A stretch of DNA of 56,805 nt from Flavobacterium sp. 1355. GTDB taxonomy: Bacteria > Bacteroidota > Bacteroidia > Flavobacteriales > Flavobacteriaceae. Positions 7,681-16,887 of this stretch are shown one piece after another. A model generated the notes under the pieces. That model saw only the letters and a program-made list of their open reading frames with translations. It did no database searches and had not been told where the DNA came from. Positions within the stretch are counted from its first letter, which is position 1, and each line of letters opens with the position of its first letter. The translations under genes were made by a program, and so were the position numbers. The stretch is from positions 1-56,805 of the forward strand of contig NZ_JAFICC010000023.1 of NCBI RefSeq assembly GCF_017833415.1. The letters are read 5' to 3'.

Positions 7681-9462
7681 ATGAAAAACATCTTTATCTA
7701 TATCGTTTTGTTGTGGTCAGGCCTTATGTTTTCTCAAAATGAGCAATTGGCTCAATATTACTACGACAAAGGCGATTTCGAAAAAGCTAAAGTCAGTTAC
7801 GAACAGCTTTTAAATGCTTCACCATCCAATACGCAGTATTTTTTACGAACAGTAGATTGCTATCAGCAGCTGCAGCAGTTTGATATAGCCCAAAAAGCAA
7901 TTCAGGAAAGATATAACCGATATAAGCAAGGTGTTTTTCTGGTAGAATTAGGATACAACTTTCAACTGCAAAAAAACGATTCCAAAGCCAAAAATTATTA
8001 CGATCAGGCAATAGAAAAAATAAAAACCAATCCAAATGATGTTTACGGTATCGCAAGCTCTTTTGAGAAAAAGGTTTTGTTAGAATACGCTTTAAAAGCG
8101 TATGAGACGGCGATGGGAATTCAGCCCAATTATAATTTTAATTTTCAGATCGGAATGCTGTATGGTCAGATCGGAAAGACTGATCAGATGATTGATCTTT
8201 TGTTGACAGAATCGTATCAAAATCCGCAAAATTCAAACCTGATTCAAACGCAGTTAGCTCGTTTTATGAATGGTGAAACAGATAATACCGCTTTTAAGGA
8301 TGCCATGCGAAAAGCATTAATACTTAGAACGCAGAAAGATCAGGATGTCTTTTGGAATCATTACCTAAGCTGGTTTTATGTACAGCAAAAAGAATTTGGA
8401 AAAGCCTTCATTCAGGAAAAAGCCATTTACAAAAGAGAACCAGAATCGCTAATCAGTATAGTTAATCTTAGTCAGTTTGCATTAAATGAAGATGATACCG
8501 AAACAGCTGTAGAAATTTTAAATTTTATTCTTTCAAACACCCAAGACATAGATTTGCTGATTCAGACAAATGCACGTTTAATGGAAATTAAAATTGCTAA
8601 ATCTCAGGAGAAAGACTACCCGGCAATAAACGCAGAATTGCAGCAATTGCTTACTACCTATGAAATCACTCCATTTAGCTTATCTTTGCAAATTATTCAG
8701 GCACACTTTCTGGCTTTTAATTTAAAAAAACCGGAAGAAGGCAAAGCAGTAATAAAAAAAGCATTAGATCTTAATCTCAATGAATACCAAAGAGCAGATG
8801 CCAAAATGGAACTCGGTGATATTTTGCTTTTGGAAGAAAAATTCAATCAGGCATTGATTTATTATTCCCAGATTCAGTTAGATCTTAAGAATGATATCAT
8901 GTCGCATGAAGCAAGTTTAAAAGCAGCAAAAACAAGTTATTATAAAACTGATTTTGAATGGGCTTTAAAACAATTCAAAGAATTAAAGTCAGCCAACACG
9001 CAATTGATTGCCAATGATGCCCTGGAATATTTTTTACTGATTAATGATAATACAGTTGCAGACTCCACGCAAACAGCGCTAAAGCAATTTGCAAAAGGAG
9101 ATTTTCTGATTTACCAAAATAAGAAACCCGAAGCTATTGCCCAGTTTCAGAATATTTTGAAGAATTTTAAAGGACAGGAAATAGAAGCTGTAACAATGTT
9201 GCGTTTAGGTAAAATATATGAAAGCCTGAAAGATTATAGTTCGGCTTTGAGCCAATACCAACAGATAATCGATAATCACAGCGACGGAATTTATGTAGAT
9301 GAAGCACTGTTTTTTTCGGCAGAAATTTATAACGACGAATTAAAAGACACAGAAAAGGCAAAACCTTTATATGAAAAAGTAATTTTTAACCATCAGGATA
9401 GTATCTATTTTGTTGATGCCAGAAAAAAATACCGAGAGTTGAGAGGAGACAAGAATTTATAA
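7681..9462 (+). CDS. Secreted tetratricopeptide-repeat protein
   Basis: This 593-aa protein has a signal peptide (MKNIFIYIVLLWSGLMFSQ). TPR repeats run through the chain; they are clearest at the N terminus (QLAQYYYDKGDFEKAKVSYE), around 370-400 (KMELGDILLLEEKFNQALIY) and at the C terminus (AVTMLRLGKIYESLKDYSSA then ALFFSAEIYNDELKDTEKAK). TPR arrays are protein-binding scaffolds, and in Flavobacteria such proteins sit in the periplasm. It lies between serS and the DUF4286/rsmA genes. The partner cannot be inferred. Confidence 0.85.
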   Translation: MKNIFIYIVLLWSGLMFSQNEQLAQYYYDKGDFEKAKVSYEQLLNASPSNTQYFLRTVDCYQQLQQFDIAQKAIQERYNRYKQGVFLVELGYNFQLQKNDSKAKNYYDQAIEKIKTNPNDVYGIASSFEKKVLLEYALKAYETAMGIQPNYNFNFQIGMLYGQIGKTDQMIDLLLTESYQNPQNSNLIQTQLARFMNGETDNTAFKDAMRKALILRTQKDQDVFWNHYLSWFYVQQKEFGKAFIQEKAIYKREPESLISIVNLSQFALNEDDTETAVEILNFILSNTQDIDLLIQTNARLMEIKIAKSQEKDYPAINAELQQLLTTYEITPFSLSLQIIQAHFLAFNLKKPEEGKAVIKKALDLNLNEYQRADAKMELGDILLLEEKFNQALIYYSQIQLDLKNDIMSHEASLKAAKTSYYKTDFEWALKQFKELKSANTQLIANDALEYFLLINDNTVADSTQTALKQFAKGDFLIYQNKKPEAIAQFQNILKNFKGQEIEAVTMLRLGKIYESLKDYSSALSQYQQIIDNHSDGIYVDEALFFSAEIYNDELKDTEKAKPLYEKVIFNHQDSIYFVDARKKYRELRGDKNL

Positions 9463-9468
9463 TTCAGA

Positions 9469-9514
9469 TTTAGAGTTAAGATTTTTTATAGGAATCTAAA
9501 ATCTTAACTCTAAA
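9469..9514. repeat. 17-bp perfect inverted repeat
   Basis: TTTAGAGTTAAGATTTT (9469-9485) pairs with its complement at 9498-9514 across 12 nt. It lies between the TPR gene and the DUF4286 gene, which are on the same strand, so it would form a hairpin inside any shared transcript. The atpD-atpC gap holds an inverted repeat of similar make-up. Confidence 0.7.
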
Positions 9515-9531
9515 ATCAAAAATCAAAAAAA

Positions 9532-9843
9532 ATGATTATTTACAACGTTACCACCAATATACATGAAAGCGTTCATGACCAATGGTTAAAATGGATGCAG
9601 GAAAAACATATCCCTGAAATCTTAGCAACCCAAAAATTTTCATCTGCGAGAATTGTAAAAGTCTTAGTGGAAGAAGAAATGGGAGGAATTACCTATTCTG
9701 TACAATACACAACAGATAATAAAGGTATTTTGGAGAAATATTATCTTGAGGATCAACCGAAATTTGACAGAGAAGCTTTGGAATTATTTGCAGATAAAAT
9801 GCTTTCATTTAGAACAGAACTGGAAGTTATATCAGAACATTAA
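9532..9843 (+). CDS. DUF4286-family protein
   Basis: This 103-aa protein starts MIIYNVTTNIHESVHDQWLK, the DUF4286 pattern (I-Y-N-V-T followed by the W-x-x-W-M segment). These are small ferredoxin-like-fold proteins of unknown function found in Bacteroidetes, often beside rsmA as here. No signal peptide, so it is probably cytosolic. The rsmA gene downstream has its own promoter. Confidence 0.85.
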   Translation: MIIYNVTTNIHESVHDQWLKWMQEKHIPEILATQKFSSARIVKVLVEEEMGGITYSVQYTTDNKGILEKYYLEDQPKFDREALELFADKMLSFRTELEVISEH

Positions 9844-9893
9844 TTTAGCTACAACGCAGGTTTTCCAGTTTTCATTAAAAATAGTATGAAAAT

Positions 9894-9925
9894 TTGATTT
9901 CAAACAAAAGAAGAAAGTAGCTTTG
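9894..9925 (+). promoter_or_regulatory. rsmA-mgtE promoter
   Basis: TTG at 9894-9896, a 21-nt spacer and TAGCTTTG at 9918-9925 give a full match to the Bacteroidetes promoter pattern, 34 bases before the rsmA ATG. Confidence 0.65.
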
Positions 9926-9959
9926 TGCCTTTGAGCCTTCGCGGCAAATAAAACATATA

Positions 9960-10745
9960 ATGGAAAAAGTAAAAGCCAAAAAACATTTAGGACAGCATTT
10001 CCTTAAAGACGAAAGCATAGCAAAAGCAATTGCAGACACTTTGAGCTTAAAAGGATATGAAGAGGTTTTAGAAATAGGACCGGGGATGGGTGTGCTTACT
10101 AAATATTTGCTTGATAAGCCAATTAATACACACGTAATCGAAATTGATACCGAATCTGTAGCATATTTGGGCGAAAATTATCCGAAATTAAAAGATCAGA
10201 TTATCTCTAAGGATTTTCTGAAATACAATATAAATGAAGTGTATGAAAACAAACAATTCGCAATTATTGGAAATTTTCCATATAATATTTCGACACAGAT
10301 TGTTTTCAGGACTTTAGAGTTTAAACACCAGATTCCCGAATTTTCGGGAATGTTTCAAAAAGAAGTAGCAGAACGAATCTGCGAGAAAAAAGGCTCAAAA
10401 GCTTACGGAATCTTATCCGTTTTGGCTCAGGCTTTCTATGATACAGAGTATTTGTTTACTGTTGACGAAAATGTTTTTATTCCTCCGCCCAAGGTCAAGT
10501 CGGGTGTGATGAAAATGACCCGAAAGGAAGATTACAGTCTTCCTTGTGGTGAAAAGTTATTTTTTACAGTTGTAAAAACTGCTTTTCAGCAAAGACGAAA
10601 AACATTACGTAACAGTTTGAAAACATTAAATTTATCAGATAAATTGCGAGAAGACACTATCTTTGATCTTCGACCGGAGCAACTTAGCGTTGATGAATTT
10701 ATTGTTTTGACTCAAAAAATAGAAGCCGATGGAGTTCAAAGTTAG
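9960..10745 (+). CDS. rsmA: 16S rRNA dimethyladenosine transferase RsmA (KsgA)
   Basis: This 261-aa enzyme transfers methyl groups from S-adenosylmethionine to two adjacent adenines in helix 45 of 16S rRNA during 30S maturation. It has KKHLGQHFLKD at residues 7-17, the SAM-binding EIGPGMG at 38-44, the acidic EIDTE after strand 2, and NFPYNI at 105-110, the target-adenine motif, where most members have NLPYNI. The C-terminal small helical domain follows (FQQRRKTLRNSL). Its end overlaps mgtE by 17 bp, so the two are translationally coupled. Confidence 0.95.
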   Translation: MEKVKAKKHLGQHFLKDESIAKAIADTLSLKGYEEVLEIGPGMGVLTKYLLDKPINTHVIEIDTESVAYLGENYPKLKDQIISKDFLKYNINEVYENKQFAIIGNFPYNISTQIVFRTLEFKHQIPEFSGMFQKEVAERICEKKGSKAYGILSVLAQAFYDTEYLFTVDENVFIPPPKVKSGVMKMTRKEDYSLPCGEKLFFTVVKTAFQQRRKTLRNSLKTLNLSDKLREDTIFDLRPEQLSVDEFIVLTQKIEADGVQS

Positions 10746-12078
10746 CAAAGAATTAATCCAGCAGTTAGAAGAGCATATCGTTAAGAGAAACGACAAAGAA
10801 CTTGAAGTTTTACTTAATGACCTGCACCACGCCGATATCGCCGAAATCCTTGATGAACTGGATTTTGACGAAGCAACCTACATTTTTAAAGTTTTAGATA
10901 GTGATAAAACCGCCGAAATTCTTCTTGAATTAGAAGATGATTTGCGTGAGAATATCTTAAGCCGACTTTCACCAAAAGAAATCGCCGAAGAGCTTGATGA
11001 GCTTGAAACCAATGATGCTGCCGATATTATCGCAGAACTTTCGCAGGAAATAAAAGCAGAAGTAATCTCGGAGTTAAATGACGTTGAGCACGCAAAAGAT
11101 ATCGTTGAATTATTGCGTTACGATGAAAATTCGGCCGGGGGTCTGATGGGAAAGGAGCTGGTAAAAGTGAATGAGAACTGGAATGTACTTACTTGCGTAA
11201 AAGAAATGCGGATTCAGGCAGAAAACGTATCGAGAGTACATTCTATATATGTTGTTGATGATGAAAACCGCTTAAAAGGAAGATTGTCATTAAAAGATTT
11301 ACTGACATCTTCAACAAAAACACAAATTGGAGACGTCTATATTCGTAAATTAAATTTTGTAAATGTAGATACCGAAGATGTTGAGGTAGCACGTATCATG
11401 CAAAAATACGATTTGGAAGCTATTCCTGTTGTAGATGAGCTAGGACGTTTGGTTGGAAGAATTACCATTGACGATATCGTAGACGTAATCAAGGATGAAG
11501 CCGATAAGGATTACCAGTTAGCGGCCGGTATTACACAGGATATTGAAACTAATGACAGCGTTCTGGAATTGACAAAAGCGCGTTTGCCATGGCTTTTAAT
11601 AGGAATGGTGATTGAAATTGTAGCTTCTTTTGTTTTGAAAGACAATGAAACAGCTTTTCAAAAATATTCAACCTTAATTATTTTTGTGCCTTTACTTTCG
11701 GCTACTGCCGGAAACATAGGTGTTCAAGCATCGGCAATCGTAGTTCAGGGTTTAGCAAACGGAACTTTAAAAGAGTTTAGCCGAAGTTATTTTAGTAAAG
11801 AAATTACCGTATCGATGATTTCGGGAAGTATTATTTCATTACTTCTCTTAGGATACCATTCACTAATGTATGGTCAGTATTTAGTGGGAGTGGCGATTTC
11901 AATTTCGATGATTGTTGTGATATTGTTTGCCGCAACTTTAGGAACTTTAGTGCCGCTTTTTCTTCATAAAAATAAAATAGATCCGGCAATTGCGACGGGT
12001 CCTTTTATAACAACTACCAATGACGTTTTTGGAATTATGCTTTATTTCGGAGTAGCAAAAATGATTCTCGGGTTTTAG
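10729..12078 (+). CDS. mgtE: Magnesium transporter MgtE
   Basis: This 449-aa protein is a full-length MgtE channel. The N-terminal helical superfamily repeat (LHHADIAEILDELDFDEATY, LSPKEIAEELDELETNDAAD) is followed by two CBS domains (about 130-250: AENVSRVHSIYVVDDENRLK and LEAIPVVDELGRLVGRITID) that sense cytosolic Mg, then five membrane helices from about 285. The pore segment shows LPWLLIGM, SATAGNIGVQASAIVVQGLA and ATGPFITTTNDVFG, the conserved MgtE motifs. The start ATG lies inside the rsmA reading frame. Confidence 0.95.
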   Translation: MEFKVSKELIQQLEEHIVKRNDKELEVLLNDLHHADIAEILDELDFDEATYIFKVLDSDKTAEILLELEDDLRENILSRLSPKEIAEELDELETNDAADIIAELSQEIKAEVISELNDVEHAKDIVELLRYDENSAGGLMGKELVKVNENWNVLTCVKEMRIQAENVSRVHSIYVVDDENRLKGRLSLKDLLTSSTKTQIGDVYIRKLNFVNVDTEDVEVARIMQKYDLEAIPVVDELGRLVGRITIDDIVDVIKDEADKDYQLAAGITQDIETNDSVLELTKARLPWLLIGMVIEIVASFVLKDNETAFQKYSTLIIFVPLLSATAGNIGVQASAIVVQGLANGTLKEFSRSYFSKEITVSMISGSIISLLLLGYHSLMYGQYLVGVAISISMIVVILFAATLGTLVPLFLHKNKIDPAIATGPFITTTNDVFGIMLYFGVAKMILGF

Positions 12079-12190
12079 ATTTTTGGCACAAATTCATTTG
12101 TTATAGTGATTTAAAATCTATAAAATCTCTGTAATTTGTGACGGGAAAATATGCTGTTAATCAGCCTAAAATAAATTAAAACCAACCAAG

Positions 12191-12967
12191 ATGAAAGTAC
12201 ACATTATTGGAGGAGGAAACCTTGGCGTTTCTATAGCCCTGGGAATTGTAAAGTTCTCGAAAAACAATCAGGTCACAGTCACAAGAAGAAATACAGCCAG
12301 TATTCAATATTTGACAGAATACGGAATTACAGTATCTTCAGATAATAAACATAACATTCAGGAAGCTGATGTGGTAATTTTAACCATTAAACCTTATCAG
12401 GTAGATACGGTTTTTGCCGAAATTTTGCCCGTAATCAAAAACAAAACAATTGCTTCTGCGGTAAGTGGATTATCTTTGGATATGCTGCAAGCCAAAACAA
12501 ATAACGAATATCCCGTAGTCCGCATTATGCCAAACATTGCAGCCCAGTTTGGAGAATCGGCAACTTGTATTTCTTTTCCTGAAAAAGACAGAGAAAAAGC
12601 ATTGCCAATTGTTGACTTATTTCAGGATTTAGGAACTGCTCCGGTAATCGATGAAAAATTGATGGATGCAGCGACAGTTTTGGGTGCATGTGGTACTGCA
12701 TATGCATTGCGTTACATTCGTGCCTCTATGCAGGCAGGAATTGAGATTGGTTTCGATTCTAACACCGCTTTGGCAATCGCTGCCCAAACTGTAAAGGGTG
12801 CCGCAAAAATGCTGTTAGAAGAAAAAGTACATCCGGAACAATTAATCGACCGCGTTACAACACCGCAAGGCTGTACAATTGTTGGTCTGAACGAAATGGA
12901 ACATAATGGTTTCAGTTCGTCTTTAATCAAAGGAATTAAAACTTCTTTGAAACAGATTAAGGGTTAG
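12191..12967 (+). CDS. proC: Pyrroline-5-carboxylate reductase
   Basis: This 258-aa cytosolic enzyme makes the last step of proline synthesis, reducing 1-pyrroline-5-carboxylate with NAD(P)H. The Rossmann start IIGGGNLGVSIALGI is at residues 4-18, VVILTIKPYQVD is the expected second motif, VRIMPNIAAQFG the substrate-site loop, and the C-terminal half carries GCGTAYALRYI-like (here GACGTAYALRYI) and VTTPQGCTIVGL, matching P5CR family motifs. It is slightly shorter than the usual 265-275. A hairpin follows, and no other proline gene is nearby. Confidence 0.92.
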   Translation: MKVHIIGGGNLGVSIALGIVKFSKNNQVTVTRRNTASIQYLTEYGITVSSDNKHNIQEADVVILTIKPYQVDTVFAEILPVIKNKTIASAVSGLSLDMLQAKTNNEYPVVRIMPNIAAQFGESATCISFPEKDREKALPIVDLFQDLGTAPVIDEKLMDAATVLGACGTAYALRYIRASMQAGIEIGFDSNTALAIAAQTVKGAAKMLLEEKVHPEQLIDRVTTPQGCTIVGLNEMEHNGFSSSLIKGIKTSLKQIKG

Positions 12968-12991
12968 AATTATTAAAATTCCAAAATATGA

Positions 12992-13036
12992 AAATTCCAA
13001 ATTCCAATTTTTAAGTTGAGATTTGGAATTTTTGTT
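12992..13036 (+). terminator. Hairpin terminator after proC
   Basis: AAATTCCAAAT (12992-13002) pairs with 13021-13031 and runs into a T-rich stretch. The loop of 18 nt is AT-rich, so the fold is of moderate stability. Confidence 0.6.
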
Positions 13037-13062
13037 TTGAGATTATCTGTTTTTCTTACTAT

Positions 13063-13085
13063 TGTCAATCTGAGCGAAGTCGAAG
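13063..13085. repeat. Single arm of the CTGAGCG-GTCGAAG dispersed repeat
   Basis: This 23-base stretch matches the left arm of the palindrome at 129-152 at 20 of 23 positions. No second arm is seen within about 100 bases, so it is a half or decayed copy. Confidence 0.65.
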
Positions 13086-13153
13086 ACCTCTTTACATTGA
13101 TAGTCCCTGTTTGAAGGTAATAGATAATTGTTTTAGACTTAATTTTTTTTGAA

Positions 13154-13756
13154 CTAAATTACATCTTCAGTTAATTTGATTTCCTCCCAATTATCACCAA
13201 TTTCAGTATAATAATTAACTATTTCAATGAATTGCTGATTTTGTTGTTCTGTAAATTCTATTATATTTTCTGCATATAAATCCAAATCCTGAATCCATTT
13301 TTTTGGTTGTTTATCAAGATGAAGTTCTCTAAGTTGTTCTTCTAATTTATCTTTTCCAAACCATTGATAAAGAGCTTCTGGAATTGGGTTTTCTAAGAAT
13401 TCAGTTACTTCTAGTTCTCTTTTCCAAAAACCATAACTGTCTATAATTTCTCCATTCAATATTTTTATAATTCCTGCAGGGCCTAAATTGAAATCGAGAG
13501 AACTGCCTATAGCTGTAAAATATTTTCCGGGGTATTTTAAAGATATATCTTGAATTGCCCAATATGGCAAATATTTGCGTCTTTCGTAAGTGAAAAATAA
13601 TACTTTGGTTTCGTCACTACAAAGTTTAAATTTTGCAAATGAAAGCCCATTATGAAAGTAACTATTAGCATCAGATTGATACAATTCTAAAGTAATTTCT
13701 CGCTCTTCATTTTGTATATTCTCTACAATTATAATTATTTGTGTGTCCCAGCCCAT
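13154..13756 (-). CDS. Unrecognised cytosolic protein
   Basis: The ATG at 13754-13756 gives 200 aa starting MGWDTQIIIIVENIQNEERE; a TTG 21 bases upstream is in frame but less likely. There is no signal peptide or membrane segment. The centre reads as mixed alpha/beta (YFTAIGSSLDFNLGPAGIIK) and the C-terminal third as acidic helix with several Trp residues. I do not recognise the family. The gene stands alone, flanked by a repeat arm at 13063-13085 and a palindromic element at 13861-13955, which is the kind of spot where single cargo genes such as immunity genes are often found; that is inference only. Confidence 0.6.
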   Translation of the reverse strand: MGWDTQIIIIVENIQNEEREITLELYQSDANSYFHNGLSFAKFKLCSDETKVLFFTYERRKYLPYWAIQDISLKYPGKYFTAIGSSLDFNLGPAGIIKILNGEIIDSYGFWKRELEVTEFLENPIPEALYQWFGKDKLEEQLRELHLDKQPKKWIQDLDLYAENIIEFTEQQNQQFIEIVNYYTEIGDNWEEIKLTEDVI

Positions 13757-13860
13757 CTTAATTAAGATTAATTTCAATATATAAAATTAAGGATTTTTAT
13801 TACAAAAAAAACATTTATTTGTCTTTAGAATTTTGTTGCGAAATATCTAGCCTGTAAAAC

Positions 13861-13955
13861 TCTGAGGAACGAAGAATCACACAAGAAATTCTGCGTAGTA
13901 ATTTTCCAATCTTTGGCGATTTATGTGTGTGATCCTTCCTCCGTCAGGATGACAA
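13861..13955. repeat. Imperfect palindromic intergenic element
   Basis: The left arm 13861-13883 (core GAAGAATCACACA) and right arm 13924-13949 (TGTGTGATCCTTCC then CCGTCAGGA) are imperfect complements, with 15 of 19 bases paired in the inner part. The outer right end continues as GGATGACAA. It lies just beyond the nhaA stop and resembles, in layout, the palindrome at 129-199. Confidence 0.55.
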
Positions 13956-13986
13956 GTTTGCGAATAATTGGAAATTTTATTTTTAT

Positions 13987-15129
13987 TTAAACTTTCTTTC
14001 TCGTCAAAATATACCTCAAATAAACAAATCCAAAAATTCCCGCAAGAGCAGAAGCGATCAGAATTGCAATTTTTGAGAATACAATTATTTCGGGATTTTG
14101 GAAAGCTAATATGGTAATGAAAATGGACATCGTAAAACCAATGCCGCCCAACATTCCAGCGCCCAGGATATGTGTCCATTTCAGACTTTTAGGTAGACTG
14201 CAAATTCCCGCATTGACTCCTATGAATGAAAAAAGCAAGATACCGATTGGTTTCCCGACTACCAAACCAAGAATAATCCCAAATGCATTAGGATGATTTA
14301 AGCCCGTATGCCAATCTGATTTTATTGCTATACATGTATTTGCAATTGCAAAAAGCGGAAGAATGAATAAGGCAACAGGTTTGTGTAAAAAGTGTTGTAA
14401 TCGATATGAAGTTGATTTTTTTCCGCCATCCCCAAACGGAATAACAAAAGCTAAAATTACCCCTGTAATTGTTGCATGAACACCAGAATTTAGCATAAAA
14501 TACCACATTGCAATTCCGCCAATTAAATACGGAATGATATTGTAAACTTTTTTTCGGTTCAAAATAAAAAGAAATCCCCAAATTCCTAAAGCAATAGCAA
14601 GATTTAGGAATGAGATTGAAGTGGTGTAAAAAACAGCAATTACAATTATAGCACCCAAATCATCTATAACAGCAAGTGCAGTTAAAAATATTTTTAATGA
14701 TGTGGGAACTTTATTTCCTAATAAGGATAAAATACCAATTGCAAAAGCAATATCTGTAGCCATTGGTATTCCAGCTCCATTTTGCGTTGCTGTTCCGTAA
14801 TTTAAAGCCAGAAATATTGACGCCGGAATAAACATTCCGCCAAATGCTGCCATTATAGGCAATGCTGCATTTTTTATATTCGATAATTCTCCATGGTAAA
14901 TTTCACGTTCTAATTCTAACCCAATTAATAAAAAGAAAATAGTCATCAAACCATCATTTATCCAATGTGTGATTGAATGTCCCCCTAAATCTTTTTCCCA
15001 AAATGAAATATAAGGTGCTTGAAAAGAAGAATTTGCCAGGAGAAGTGACAGTATTGTTACAAACAATAAGATAATTCCTCCGGATTTTTCATTTTCAAAA
15101 AAAGCTTTAAAAGTTTTGGTCATTTTCAT
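13987..15129 (-). CDS. nhaA: Na+/H+ antiporter NhaA
   Basis: This 380-aa inner-membrane antiporter exchanges Na+ for H+ and supports pH and salt tolerance. The family motifs are present: WINDGLMTIFFLLIGLELER in the N-terminal half, the GAGIPMATDIAFAIGILSLL loop, and ALAVIDDLGAIIVIAVFY, whose Asp-Asp pair is the cation-binding site. Hydrophobic segments account for about 11-12 helices. A TAACTTTG -7 box (plus-strand 15189-15196) stands upstream. It is monocistronic and divergent from the dehydrogenase gene. Confidence 0.95.
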   Translation of the reverse strand: MKMTKTFKAFFENEKSGGIILLFVTILSLLLANSSFQAPYISFWEKDLGGHSITHWINDGLMTIFFLLIGLELEREIYHGELSNIKNAALPIMAAFGGMFIPASIFLALNYGTATQNGAGIPMATDIAFAIGILSLLGNKVPTSLKIFLTALAVIDDLGAIIVIAVFYTTSISFLNLAIALGIWGFLFILNRKKVYNIIPYLIGGIAMWYFMLNSGVHATITGVILAFVIPFGDGGKKSTSYRLQHFLHKPVALFILPLFAIANTCIAIKSDWHTGLNHPNAFGIILGLVVGKPIGILLFSFIGVNAGICSLPKSLKWTHILGAGMLGGIGFTMSIFITILAFQNPEIIVFSKIAILIASALAGIFGFVYLRYILTRKKV

Positions 15130-15188
15130 TGTAGAATGATTCTGCAGATTTATAAGTTATGCGATTTATCCAAGTATGCGGTTATCTT

Positions 15189-15196
15189 CAAAGTTA
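15189..15196 (-). promoter_or_regulatory. -7 box (TAACTTTG) of nhaA
   Basis: On the minus strand the sequence reads TAACTTTG, a full match to TAnnTTTG, 59 bases upstream of the nhaA ATG. No TTG at the normal distance. Confidence 0.5.
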
Positions 15197-15280
15197 AAAA
15201 AAATATGTTCAATAAAAAATTTACTACATTTTGTTTGATTTGAAGTTGATTTTTCAAATTCAATACTAAAGAATAAGGTG

Positions 15281-15288
15281 TATTTTTG
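15281..15288 (+). promoter_or_regulatory. -7 box (TATTTTTG) of the dehydrogenase gene
   Basis: TATTTTTG matches TAnnTTTG and ends 21 bases before the ATG at 15310. A -33 TTG is not obvious. Confidence 0.5.
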
Positions 15289-15309
15289 TTTCACATTAAA
15301 TGAAAAAAA

Positions 15310-16260
15310 ATGAGCGCTAAAATTTTACATATAGACAGTAACCATCCAATTCTTTGGGGACAGCTGGAAGAAGCAGGTTTTGAAAATCACGCGGATTTTA
15401 AATCGAGCAAAGAAGAAATAGAAGCCAAAATTCAGGATTATAACGGAATTGTAATTCGAAGCCGTTTTAAAATAGACAAGGCTTTTTTGGATAAAGCTGT
15501 CAATTTGCAGTTTATTGCCAGAGTTGGAGCAGGCCTGGAAAGTATTGATTGTGAGTATGCAGAAAGTAAGGGAGTCAGTCTGATAGCGGCACCTGAAGGT
15601 AATCGCAACGCTGTTGCAGAACATACACTTGGCGTAATTTTATCATTATTTAATAATCTGAATCAGGCCGACGCCGAAATAAAAGCCGGACACTGGAACC
15701 GGGAAAGTAATCGTGGACATGAGCTGGATTTAAAAACTGTCGGAATTATAGGGTACGGAAATATGGGTAAAGCTTTTGCGAAAAAACTACGTGGTTTTGA
15801 GACGAAGGTTTTATGTTATGATATTTTGGATCGTGTAGGAGATGAAAATGCCCAACAGGTTTCCTTAGAGGAATTACAAAAAAAGGCAGATGTATTAAGT
15901 TTACATCTTCCCTGGACACCCGAAACAGACAAAATGGTAAATGCCGATTTTATAAATGCATTTTCAAAGCCATTTTGGATTATAAATACTTCTCGTGGTA
16001 AAAATATTGTCACAGCAGATTTAGTCGAAGCCATGAAGTCTAAAAAGATTCTGGGGGCAGGATTGGATGTTCTTGAGTATGAAAAACTATCTTTTGAAAC
16101 CCTTTTTCAGGACAAAAATACCCCTGAAGCGTTTCAGTATTTACTGGAAGCCAAAAATGTTTTATTAACTCCTCACATTGCAGGATGGACGTTTGAAAGC
16201 CATGAACGACTGGCTCAGGTAATTGTAGATAAAATTAAAGCGCTTTATGAAATTTCTTAA
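15310..16260 (+). CDS. D-2-hydroxyacid dehydrogenase (phosphoglycerate dehydrogenase-like)
   Basis: This 316-aa NAD-dependent enzyme belongs to the D-isomer-specific 2-hydroxyacid dehydrogenases. The Rossmann motif is VGIIGYGNMGKAFAKKL (about residue 143), followed by an acidic residue (CYDILD) that favours NAD. The catalytic Arg is in INTSRGKNI, the Glu in GLDVLEYE and the His in LTPHIAGWT, so the active site is complete. It lacks an ACT domain, so it is the short form. The substrate could be 3-phosphoglycerate or another 2-hydroxyacid; no serine gene is adjacent. The 188 bases after it up to the DUF805 cluster show no gene. Confidence 0.85.
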   Translation: MSAKILHIDSNHPILWGQLEEAGFENHADFKSSKEEIEAKIQDYNGIVIRSRFKIDKAFLDKAVNLQFIARVGAGLESIDCEYAESKGVSLIAAPEGNRNAVAEHTLGVILSLFNNLNQADAEIKAGHWNRESNRGHELDLKTVGIIGYGNMGKAFAKKLRGFETKVLCYDILDRVGDENAQQVSLEELQKKADVLSLHLPWTPETDKMVNADFINAFSKPFWIINTSRGKNIVTADLVEAMKSKKILGAGLDVLEYEKLSFETLFQDKNTPEAFQYLLEAKNVLLTPHIAGWTFESHERLAQVIVDKIKALYEIS

Positions 16261-16448
16261 CGTTTGTTTTAGATTTTAATAACGAGCCTTTTCTTCTAAA
16301 TATAATAATGATAATTAGTTTTATTTGTTAATTTTTAATAATATTGCTCCTGAATTTTAAGAATGAATCTAAATAAAGACAAGTTTTAGAATTGAGAGGG
16401 AGTAACCGAAAATCCGAAAGAGTAGGAATCAACTAACTAATTATTATT

Positions 16449-16874
16449 ATGATTGAATGGTACAAAAAGGTGGTTTTTGAAAATTATGCAAATTTTAAAG
16501 GCCGTGCAAGAAGAAGCGAATATTGGTATTTTGCACTTGCTAATGGTTTAATTTCTATTTTATTAGTAGTTATAGGAGTTATAATCGGAAGTGTTTTTGG
16601 AGATGCACTTACGGGAGGAATTATCGGTTATGTTCTTTTTGGTCTTTATGCTTTAGCTACGCTTCTTCCTGGTTTGGGAGTAGTTGTAAGAAGATTGCAT
16701 GATGTTGGAAAAAGCGGTTGGTTTTATTTAGTTGCTTTTATTCCGTTTATTGGTGGAATCTGGATTTTAATCTTATTCTGTACAGAAGGTAATCGTGGTC
16801 CAAATCAATACGGTCCGGATCCTAAAAATGAGATAGAAGAGATCAATGAAATTGGAAAAGTTGAATTACAATAA
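16449..16874 (+). CDS. DUF805 membrane protein, copy 1
   Basis: This 141-aa protein opens MIEWYKKVVFENYANFKGRA and continues RRSEYW, the DUF805 hallmark, then has three to four hydrophobic segments (LISILLVVIGVIIGSVFGDA, GYVLFGLYALATLLPGLGVV, WFYLVAFIPFIGGIWILILF). The loop VVRRLHDVGKSGW and the tail GNRGPNQYGPDPK are also typical. DUF805 proteins are small inner-membrane proteins of unknown function. It starts a group of four small membrane genes. Confidence 0.9.
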   Translation: MIEWYKKVVFENYANFKGRARRSEYWYFALANGLISILLVVIGVIIGSVFGDALTGGIIGYVLFGLYALATLLPGLGVVVRRLHDVGKSGWFYLVAFIPFIGGIWILILFCTEGNRGPNQYGPDPKNEIEEINEIGKVELQ

Positions 16875-16887
16875 ATATATATAAACT

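Noticed and set aside
8266..8280. A TGGTGAAA word in the TPR gene, matching the operator half-site
   Set aside because: There is no second half-site 21 bp away and no promoter. It is a chance match in coding sequence.
13877..14179. Minus-strand 100-codon frame overlapping the end of nhaA
   Set aside because: It runs out of frame through nhaA and into the palindromic element, and shows no protein character.
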